Notes under the pieces: generated by a model
What the model saw: only the letters and a program-made list of their open reading frames with translations
Told to the model about the DNA's origin: nothing
Database searches by the model: none
Program-made: the position numbers and the translations under genes
Source of the DNA: Mesostigma viride
Lineage: Eukaryota > Streptophyta > Mesostigmatophyceae > Mesostigmatales > Mesostigmataceae
Direction of reading: 5' to 3'
Assembly: GCA_009746045.1 (NCBI GenBank)
Contig: RPFO01000448.1
Location: 832,501 to 896,500 of the forward strand
Length of the DNA stretch: 64,000 nucleotides
Part shown: one piece after another, positions 49,901-61,300 of the stretch
Numbering within the stretch: the stretch's first letter is position 1
How the letters are laid out: every line of letters starts with the position of its first letter

Positions 49901-52900
49901 ACAATGATGGGCTCTTGTGATAACAATAGTGCATTGTTGGTTCCTTTAAGAGTTCACAATTCGCATGCTGCGTCATGCCAATAGTGGGCACTTGGTGCCA
50001 AGCCTTGTACCCGGATGGTTGCAGACGCTGGTAACCAAACCATCGCACAGATACCGTTCCCCTCTCCCGGGTACTGGGATGGGTCGGGTGCAAGCGAAAA
50101 GGTGTACTTGCAAAAATGCACACTAATGATTAATATTACAAGAGCCCAACAACCTCCCTGGACAAGCCTCCCTGGGCATGGATGGAGCATCAGACTATAG
50201 GGCACGGGGCAGCAGTAAACGGAGATTCTAGGAGGAAAGGGGTCCAATTTGTAAGAAGCAGCAGGCCTTTGCTGAGACTTGAGCACCATTGACTCACCGT
50301 CCGCTCCACCTTCTGAAGCTTGTTGAAGCAGGCGAACACGACGGCGTCCTCAGGCAGGCCCAGGCTGGTGCGGCTGGGAGCTGATCGCGTGGCGTGGTGG
50401 GGGGAAAGCCGGAATGATGCACATGCCACGCAATGTCATGTGCATTATATACACCCGCCAGATTCACGAGGCAAGACAACCAAGCCTCTTGCTGCCTGCA
50501 AGAATTTCCGCGTTGCCTACTGCATGACGCATCATAGAAGTAAATTGACGTCTCAGAATCTTCAACCCAATTCGAAAACGCGGCAGATACTGAAAAGTTT
50601 AGCCCCCCTACTCTCTTGACCAGGCTTGACAGGAGATCTGAACGCCTCCCTATGTGCCAGGAAAAGCACAGCATATTTCAAGAGAGGGCATGTCACGCAC
50701 ATGGGTAGCATGTCGAGCTTCAGCTGCATATTGTGCAACTTTACCTACTAGCTCTGCCTGCTACCATGCCTACTGCATACCACCTCAAAATATCGAGCTA
50801 CAAGCAAAGAGAGTCATATCACGTATACGACTGAAAAAAGGTGACAACCTATACCACACATGTGCCGTTTGTTTTCCAGCCGAACACACCAAGGGGGCCT
50901 CTACATTTGAATTCAAAACAGTACTTGGCAGTTAATGGGAACGTGGTTAGGAAACAACATTCTATGCAGCGAGCACAGTGTACCTGAAATTGAAGCTGCT
51001 ACTCTAAGCGTCCATTTTTTCGATATGTGCAGGCTAGGTCCACGCACACGAAGAAAAGCATCGTGTCATAGTGCCTTCCGCAACCTGCCCTGTCCTATAC
51101 CATTCCCTTCAGGTACAGCGCCCACAGTTGACACAAGACAAGTGCAACAAGGAAATGGCAAGTTTTCCGTGGCTGGATCGCTCCTATCAGCTCGCCTGCT
51201 GACCTGTCCCTGCGAGGATGTGTCCCTCCATGGCAGGGTAGTCGCTGGAGATGTAGTTGCCCGGCAGCCGGAGCAGTGTCTCCGAGAACTGCGTGAGCCG
51301 GTGCAGCCAGCATGCAGGTGCACGAGCAACAAAGCGGACAGGCCGGCCGGCCGGGAAGAAGGCAGTCAGCCAGTCACCGGACAGCTGGCGATAAGCAGGG
51401 GGAATTCTGATGCCTATGGCCTAATCATGAACGTAAGAGTTAGACTAGAGTCAAAACGTAAGAGTTAGTCTAGAGCTCAATGTGACGGACAACACAGCAA
51501 AAATGAGGATAACGTAGATTTTGCACAGTAGTGTGTGCACTATGCACATTGCTAGACGCGACACAGAAATTTCATTCGTGTATCCATTGCTCCCACTCCA
51601 CCAACTTCTTATTGAAAACATTAAGTGGTCGCTTAAAATGGACAGCAAAATGGCGTCCACTGCCATTTGCAGTTCTCCGAGCAAAGTTTGCGAAACCCTG
51701 GGCAAGACAACAAAACACAGGGAGGGTGGGTGGGCAAGAAAAAAGACCTTCCCCTTCCTCGCAAGGTCCCTAAAAAGACGACACAACACGCTACATGGCA
51801 ACGCCCCTAAAAAAATCCCAGCCTTACTGACACAACTAATGTCAGACCGGCAACTACGAAATGTCAGCAAAATGATACGAGTCAGAACTTTTAACTACAC
51901 TAGTCGCCAATCAAAGGCAGTTTCAGGCCAGCATACAAAATTAAAAGGCCTTATAAATACGACCTTTTTAACCGCCTGAACAACAACGAAAACTGCCCGT
52001 AACTAATCACCCAGTTACAAAATCCAAACTGATTATCATCCGCTAAAAACGGCCCTAGTCGCCGGCCATGCCAGCGAAACTGGAACCCCAAGAGCGTGCC
52101 ACGTAATCTTTGCCGCCGTCAGGAACACTTCGATTGCGGCGTTCGTTCTCGCCCATTATAAGAAACTATTTTCAGAGAAATCCGATTCGTGTATCCATTG
52201 CTCCCACTCCACCAACTTCTTATTGAAAACATTAAGTGGTCGCTTAAAATGGACAGCAAAATGGCGTCCACTGCCATTTGCAGTTCTCCGAGCAAAGTTT
52301 GCGAAACCCCAACTCCCCCACCGACGCCTGGCTGACTCAAAGCCGCTCCCCTCTTTCCAAGGACCGCGTGTCCATTGAGAATGCCCTGCCGCAATGGACC
52401 CCGTTTTAACACCAGCAGCTGTGGATGCATTGATGCACTGTTATAGGTAACCACATTCTCGCGAATTGACCCTTTGCAGGGCCCGCCACCGACCCCAAAG
52501 AAGGCCTCCCCTCTGATCGGCAACAGGAGTTGTTGTTGTTGCGAAGACAAAGCAGAAGACACAGCGATCAAGCAATTACCGAAACCCCAAGTTTCGTTTC
52601 TCACTATATTTCGCCACGACCCCTTTAGGAGAGCATCGTCCTTGACAGGGGGCACACCCCCGCACCTACCATGCTAACAGATTTACCGTTAGGCATATAA
52701 TCAAGGCCGCATATCAGCCCTCACCCCCAGCGCCGAGACCGCGCGCCAAACAACGGTGTGAGTGAAAATATTTTTAAATTTATTAAAATTATCGCCACGA
52801 CCTCAACTAGTCCAACCCGGAGCGCAAGCATCCCCAGGTACGAACCAGCCCAAGGCAGGCCAGCCAACGTCACAGAACCTTAACCCGAAGCGCAAGCATC

Positions 52901-55255
52901 CTCAGGTACAAGGCTGCCACGCAGGCCAGCCCTTCCGTTTCGACAAGCAGATCTTCCCCTTCATATTCGATCTGAATATTGCACTAGCGCAGCCCAACCT
53001 CCTGCGCAGATTCCCAACCATCCGGACCCAGATCCAAAGTGAGAATCAGTCCGGACACTTGGCAGCCGCTGTGACTTCCGTGAAACCGGAAGCTCAGGGG
53101 CTGCCGCCCGTCTGTTAATTTAATTAAGCCCTGCGCCCGAGCGGGCACAAGGCCGGGGAGGCGTCGGCATTCCTTGCATCACCATAGCCTCGGCCAACGC
53201 GTGCCCAGCGTCATGCAAGAAAAAAGACCTTCCCCTTCCTCGCAAGGTCCCTAAAAAGACGACACAACACGCTACATGGCAACGCCCCTAAAAAAATCCC
53301 AGCCTTACTGACACAACTAATGTCAGACCGGCAACTACGAAATGTCAGCAAAATGATTCGAGTCAGAACTTTTAACTACACTAGTCGCCAATCAAAGGCA
53401 GTTTCAGGCCAGCATACAAAATTAAAAGGCCTTATAAATACGACCTTTTTAACCGCCTGAACAACAACGAAAACTGCCCGTAACTAATCACCCAGTTACA
53501 AAATCCAAACTGATTATCATCCGCTAAAAACGGCCCTAGTCGCCGGCCATGCCAGCGAAACTGGAACCCCAAGAGCGTGCCACGTAATCTTTGCCGCCGT
53601 CAGGAACACTTCGATTGCGGCGTTCGTTCTCGCCCATTATAAGAAACTATTTTCAGAGAAATCCGATACAACTGTTCGCACTAGTACATATACATATACG
53701 AATACTAATACTAATACTAGTATTCTTACTACTATTACCATATCAGATCGCAAAGAAAACCAGCCATACAGCCAGTCTGGAGCGGACCAACAGCGCTTTG
53801 CAAAAGGCATCACAGTCACGAGCCAGTCTTTACCAGGTAACATCTCAGCCATGACGAATTCTGGCATTTACATTGCAGCAATGCCAATGCAGTGATGAGG
53901 CAGAGCAGGTCACCCACGAATCAATGCACAGCAGGTCACCCGAGGCAACACTCCAATGCTACTTCTTTGTCCTATTTGCGTTTATCGCTTCATGCACGCC
54001 AGACATATTGGTGTGGAGATGAAGTGGAGATGGAATGGCGTCATGGTAAGGGTTGACTGACACCGCGTTATGATGTCAATGGACCACGTGTGCTAGTGTT
54101 GGTTGAGGGGACATAGTAAGGCTATCTACTGGAGGTAAAAGAAACCCAGTCTACTTATGTGGCCATATTTGCAACAGGCAAGGCACATTTGGACCTATGA
54201 GAATACCCACCTGGCATTACGAAATTGTGGCGATGCCTCATAAAGCAAAAAAAGAAGCTCCACTTTAAATGGTTTGATGGCAATGAAGGACAGCATGCGA
54301 CGAGGCTCACCTGGTCCATCACACTGGGTGTGGCGATCACCCGATCCGAAACCAGCAGATCCTGTGGTGACATTGAACCACGGCCAGGCATAGCAGCGAC
54401 GCGGGTGCCATCAACCACAAAACCATACTTAATTGGGTCCTCCTGGAGGCCTAGTCAAAGCACAGCCAGGCATAATAACAAGAGTGGCAAACAATCAGCC
54501 ACCGTTTTATGATTCAAACGCCTGAAGGAGTATATCCACCATGTGGCTAGTAGTATTTGAACTAGCAGTCCCAATGCCAGCGTTAGAAAAAAATCCCACT
54601 GCCAGATTCCCTGAAGCATGCCCCCATACGGTGCATATCTGGGGTGTAGCCTGGGTAGGAAAGTTGCCCCGTAAAGCATCCCCTGCTTTTAGTGTGCCCT
54701 CTTGAATGCCATTGTATCCGCGTGCACAGCCCGCACTCAAGCAAGCTGATTACTACCCCATGTGATACGCTGGTGAGCCCATGGCCATGCCAGCTCGGTG
54801 ATGTGGATAATCGCCAGCTGGCGCATGTCAAGTGCGTTACTGGCACAAAGACAAGCACATTCCCATGCTGGGAATGCGATGCAAGGGACATGAATGGAGG
54901 ACAGCTGGGGGTACTCTGAGGCCAGCTCACCACAAAGGAAGCACCCAGGGTCCCTGGATACCCCAGGTATGCGATCTGCAGCGGAGCGGGCCGAAGGGAC
55001 AGCACGTCCAGCCGATGCCCTGCACGTGGCACAATCAACGAAGGGACATGGTGTTGCATGATGGACCCAGGACATCCCCGTCAGCAACTCAAGAGGAGGT
55101 GATCCACAACATTTGAGGCCGGAACAATGAGAGAGAGTAAGCGCATCGGCCCAACATTAATGCTAACCCAGCCAATCGATGAAAAGAACACACTGGTGGC
55201 ATTGAAACTAGGACCAGCATGGTGTCATCAAAGACACGCAGGGTAACACTTACTA

Positions 55256-55300
<45 letters not shown>

Positions 55301-58300
55301 TTTAGTCTGATGTCATCAAAGGCATCCCACACGACTGGGGGTGGGTGCCGCGCATGGTGTCATCAAAGGTGCGCTTGATATCGCGAACTAAAGAGGGTAT
55401 GTGTTTGATAATATCATGTGGTATCGCACTCTACAAGGGGGTATGTGTTTACGTTCTCTTGTCACGTTGCCTGGGGCAGGGGTCCAGGGTTGGAGCCAGG
55501 TCACCCAGGAGACAGGAACCAGGATCACAAACACAACGCTGCTTGGCGCTTATAGCCGGAATAGGTGGAACGGGCGCCAGAATGTCTACACATACAACGC
55601 GACTAATAGAGTGGCTAGTAAATAATCCCGTCATTTGATCAATCTACTTGTCTGAAAGCAACTCAAAAGATTGAATAGTTGCCCTGATTTTCGGAGCCAC
55701 TTCTTGCTTTGCTTGCATTTGATCCGTGCACAGTGAATGTTCTACAACCCTTGACAGTAACGGCTTGGAAGCTTTCCGACACACCATCTAGAGGCATCCG
55801 GCACACCGTTTGGCAACCACAGGAATTTCTTGCTTACCAAGCATCCCCGAGTGATTACACAAGAAAAACCGTTTGCTGTCTAAAGACAAGGGCAAAATAA
55901 GAGTTCTACTCTCAGGCTAATACTGCCTCGACATCCCAGGCAAATAGGGTGGGCAAAAGCTTGTCGTCTTAACTAAAGCCCAGCAGATAGTCTTGAGGAA
56001 ACATGCACAACATCGATCCATCACCAACTGCACACACAGCATCAGTTTCGAAAGCCCACTGCCAAGTGCTGCTGCCTTACTCCACATGTCTAGGGCTATA
56101 TGCGGCAATCATTCTCAAACTGTTTTGTCAAATGCCTCTCTTCTTCCTGCAAGCCTTTCCACAGTTTCAAAAAAAACATGGTGAGCGTCTCCTCCTTCCA
56201 TGTCATGTCTAGCTGCCTGTCTTTATCCTCAATGCCAGCAGCAGACCAATCCCAATCGGGATTGCTTTAATTAAAGCCCCCAAGGTTTGCTGATAGGAAA
56301 GTCAAAACACGGGGCCGCGGGCTGTGGCTTTCTACCAAGTTAACCATTCCAATTAACTGGCCCGGCATTTGCCAACAAACCACATGGACTAACCGTTTGT
56401 GTAGCCGTTCAGCTCCACGAGGATATCCACCTCCTCCTCCACGATTCTCTGTGCAAGCGCACTGGCGGTTTCCTCTTTGTTCAGTCGGACAAACTTGTCG
56501 CAGGCCGACATGATCTGGTGTGACAGGCAGTGGCAGCCAGGCATGAAAGGAAATTTCACAAAATATCTTTCTCCATTGCTGCACAAATATTAGACCCCTT
56601 CTGAGAACACCGACTCCGACTAAAAAACATGGACTAAATCGCTGGCGCGGCGCGTTTTGGGGAAATTAGTCGGACTCCGACTAATCTACCCCGGCTATTT
56701 TCGCGAAAACCGGAAAATAGTCGGGGTAGGTTAGTCGGTGTCCGACTAGCTTAGTCGGGGTGTGCCTCTAGCCATGCTGGCATCCGTACCGGCTTGGAAG
56801 TGTGGCGCCACCGGCGTTAGAGGCCACTTACGCGGCCTGAGCGTGCGGCGCGGCGCTGCTGCTGTCCGTCCCGAGTCGGTGTTCTCAGAAGGGGGAATCC
56901 GTGCCCGTTTTTCGGCTCAAGTCCGACTATTGGTCCGACTAAATTAGTCGGAGTTGGTTAGTCGGAGTCGGTGTTCTCAGAAGGGGTCCATTGATCACTT
57001 GCAGAGACCAGCGCTTCATGTGGCATGGCATGCTGTTACATAGGCCCCTGGTGGGTGAGATGAGGCGCTCAGATAGTGGACTAACTTCTCTGCCAGGAAG
57101 GGACTATTGCCAGGTTGGAATGCAACAGGCTCTTATGAGGCTTCATAGGACCATGGGACGTAAGGACTGGATTGATTTGAAGCCATGTCTAAAACTACTG
57201 AACAATAACAGCAAAATATCCTCATCCTTGTGATTTGTTCAGCAAAACGGTTACTGCTCTCGCAGGGGGGTGCATGACTGTTGTCAGCTACCGTCACGAC
57301 TCGTTCAAGGTTTCGACTGTAGTCCTATCCTAAGCGCACACTGCCTACAAACCACTTCCAAGCATGCTGGCAAGGTACTCATGGCGCATGAGCTCACAAA
57401 AGGGGATAAAATGCCCACCCCTTTCGTTGTGCATACTGCCTAGGGCATATCAGGTCCTGTGTGGCTTGCCCCTCCAGGCAGTGACGGAGGGTAGGACGCT
57501 CTACCTCCTTCTCGTTGTGCATCAAGTCATCAACTCTTAAGGGTTGACCGTTCCTTCATTGGGACTTACATGATGCAGCCCTGTGCTTTAACTTGATTAA
57601 TTAATTATTGTGCTTTTACTCGATTAATTAATTATTATTATTGGGGTCCTCTTTCCCGCCCCCCTGGTCCCTAACCCACCGCTGCAACCCTGCAGCAGTC
57701 TCACTCCCAGCATACCTTCTTGCGGAGGTCACTGCCATCATCCCACCCGGTGCACAGGCAAACCACCTGCAGGGTGCAGCGGGAGCAAGTACCCACACAC
57801 CGGCATCCACGCGTGGCATCGATGAGTTCGGCCATTCAGCTATCATCATACAGGGCCTGACCAGCCCCCCGGCAACACATAACCACTGGAAATTGTAGGG
57901 CCAATGAATAGGCTTGCAGCACGGAGGAAACAAATATGCGATGAGCCATGCAGACCCAAGCCCCTGTGCGGCTTGTCGCTGTTCACATGTGGAGCCACAA
58001 TCTGTGGTTATATAAACCAGCCGGCCATGTCGTGCTGGCCCCAACCCCAAACCATCCAGTGAACCCGCCAGTTCAACTCCCCACCACAATACTTAAGTTG
58101 TGGGCTGTATGTCGCATTTGGTACCCCTCTGTAGCTGTCACAAACACCAACGCATGCACGAAATTTTCTCGACATCGCGGGCACCACGTTGGCTCGTTCC
58201 CGCAACGGTTCCTGCTGTTCGCAGGGGATGCATCTCGTGCAAGGCCAATCGGTCGTGAAACCCACCGAATATCAAGAAGTCGTTCGCAATCCAAAGCCTG

Positions 58301-61300
58301 CCTGACACCTGATCTGGCCCCAATTAACCCTGAAACCACCCCACCGACTAACCCAGCAACACATTGGCCTTCGAAACCCCAATGAGCAGCCAAAACTACG
58401 TAGGTACACAGATAGCTGAAGCTAATAGACACAAGTCCTTTTCTAGCTGCCCAAAGGGTAGATGCAGCCGCGCCACCGCAGTATAATGCCTTGGCACTAC
58501 GCAAAGGATCGGCACTGCACTAGTGTCACACAGCACTGCACTAATGCCACGACAGTGCTCATGCCACTGCACTCAATGGCACCTTGAAGCGGGAGCGGTT
58601 GTGCCGTGTGATGGCACCCAGCATGAGCTTGCCCACAGGGTGCTGACGCAGGTCGGACGACATGTACGCCAGCGTCAGCTTGGCACCGGGCGCCTTCTTG
58701 GTTGGACGAGGGACTGCACATGCTCACAAAGGAATGACAGCGCCCGTACCAGCTTGGTTTGAGAATCAAATATATGACAGCGCTTGTAGCAGTTCGGTTT
58801 GAGAATTGAATAGCAAAGCTATATGCTGAAACGTATGGTTGTAACAGCGCTCGCGGCGATTTGGGTTGAGAATCAAAAAGCAAAGCTATATATTGAAACA
58901 TATGGTATATAGGCCAAGAAGGAACACTTGCAGCGGCTTGCATGATGACGTACAGAACATATGCTAGCCAGCCATGGGCGCCACATATTCTTGCCAGCCA
59001 CGTTGTCAGCTGATGAATACTGCCCGCAGCTGGCAATGCAATGTAAGTACATTTTCGCAACATGACACCTGGCAACCCCCACCCCACCAGAACATACTCC
59101 AACCCCATCCGCTCCCATCCCAGGTAAAGCAGAGGAAGACGCCCTGCTTCGCCCCTGAGGTACCAGAGATAGAGTACAGAGAGACTACCAGAGATAGAGC
59201 AGAGATAGAGTATAGAGAGACTACCAGAGATAGAGCAGAGATAGAGTATAGAGAGACTACCAGAGATAGAGCAGAGATAGAGTATAGAGAGCCTACCAGA
59301 GATAGAGCAGAGATAGAGTACAGAGAGTCTACCAGAGATAGAGCACGTTTCTGTTCCCCTGAGGGGGTTGACAATACCACTGCCAGCAACGCCTATCATG
59401 CAGGGTGTACCTCCAAAGCTACTGCATTTGATTCTAACCAAGCAACTCCACACATTGTCACACACTTGTGGAGCTGTATGAAATATACCGACTTCTCACT
59501 GGAGCCTGATTTTTTTGTAGATGGGCTAAATCACGACCCCCATCTCAGAATCGCACGCACAAGCATGTGTTCCCAGCACAGCGTCCGCAGGACATTCGCA
59601 CACAAAGGGCATTCGCACACAAAGGGCATTCACACACAAAGGACATTCACACACAGGGCGCTCACGCACCTGGACTACCCGTCCAGCCCTCCGACTTGGG
59701 CTGCAGCTGGGCCTTGTGCGCGATGCGCTCGGCATGGATCTCCAGCACGCCCTGTGGCGTGTGGCGAGTGGCGTGGGGTGTGGGGTGGGGCGTGTGTAAT
59801 GCCACAGACAAACCCACATCTGTACGGATGTCAGACGTCAGGGAACGAAGCAGGCACTCTCAGTGGAAACAGCGACTGCATACGCACAGGGTGACCCACT
59901 TGCCTCTTTTCTGCGATGAAGCCTTCCTGGCTTGGCTTCCCCTTGCGCTCTCCCTCGCTGCCCCAATCGTGCAATCGCAGAAGGCACGGCAACAAAGCAT
60001 TGCTCTACTACGCAGAAGACCATATCCTCTCCTGCTCAACCACCACACACGCCCCTGTGGTCACGCATGAGGGGTGGCCACGTGCACACCTGGTGTACTG
60101 GCTTACTGGCGTGAGGGACGATGCCACTGGGTACTCTCACACACCCACCTTGATGAGGGTTGCTGGGAGTGGGCACACACACACTTACCTTGATGAGGGT
60201 TGCTGGGAGTGGGTACTGCCACACTCACTTACCTTGATGAGGGTTGCTGGGAGTGGGCACACACACACTTACCTTGATGAGGGTTGCTGGGAGTGGGTAC
60301 TGCCACACTCACTTACCTTGATGAGGGTTGCTGGGAGTGGGTACTGCCACACTCACTTACCTTGCTGACGGTTGCTGGGAGTGGGTACTGCCACACTCAC
60401 TTACCTTGATGAGGGTTGCTGAAAGTGGGCACACACACACTTACCTTGATGAGGGTTGCTGGGAGTGGGTATTGCCACACTCACTTACCTTGATGAGGGC
60501 TGCTGGGAGTGGGCACACACACACTTACCTTGATGAGGGTTGCTGGGAGTGGGTACTGCCACACTCACTTACCTTGATGAGGGTTGCTGGGAGTGGGTAT
60601 TGCCACACTCACTTACCTTGATGAGGGCTGCTGGGAGTGGGCACACACTCACTTACCTTGATGAGGGTTGCTGGGAGTGGGCACACACTCACTTACCTTG
60701 ATGAGGGTTGCTGGGAGTGGGTACTGCCACACTCACTTACCTTGATGAGGGTTGCTGGGAGTGGGTATTGCCACACTCACTTACCTTGATGAGGGTTGCT
60801 GGGAGTGGGCACACACACACTTACCTTGATGAGGGCTGCTGGGAGTGGGCACACACTCACTTACCTTGATGAGGGTTGCTGGGAGTGGGCACACACACAC
60901 TTACCTTGATGAGGGTTGCTGGGAGTGGGTACTGCCACACTCACTTACCTTGATGAGGGTTGCTGGGAGTGGGCACACACACTTACCTTGATGAGGGTTG
61001 CTGGGAGTGGGTACTGCCACACTCACTTACCTTGATGAGGGTTGCTGGGAGTGGGTACTGCCACACACACTTACCTTGATGAGGGTTGCTGGGAGTGGGT
61101 ATTGCCACACTCACTTACCTTGATGAGGGTTGCTGGGAGTGGGCACACGCACACTTACCTTGATGAGGGTTGCTGGGAGTGGGCACACACTCACTTACCT
61201 TGATGAGGGTTGCTGGGAGTGGGTACTGCCACACTCACTTACCTTGATGAGGGTTGCTAGGAGTGGGCACACACTCACTTACCTTGATGAGGGTTGCTGG

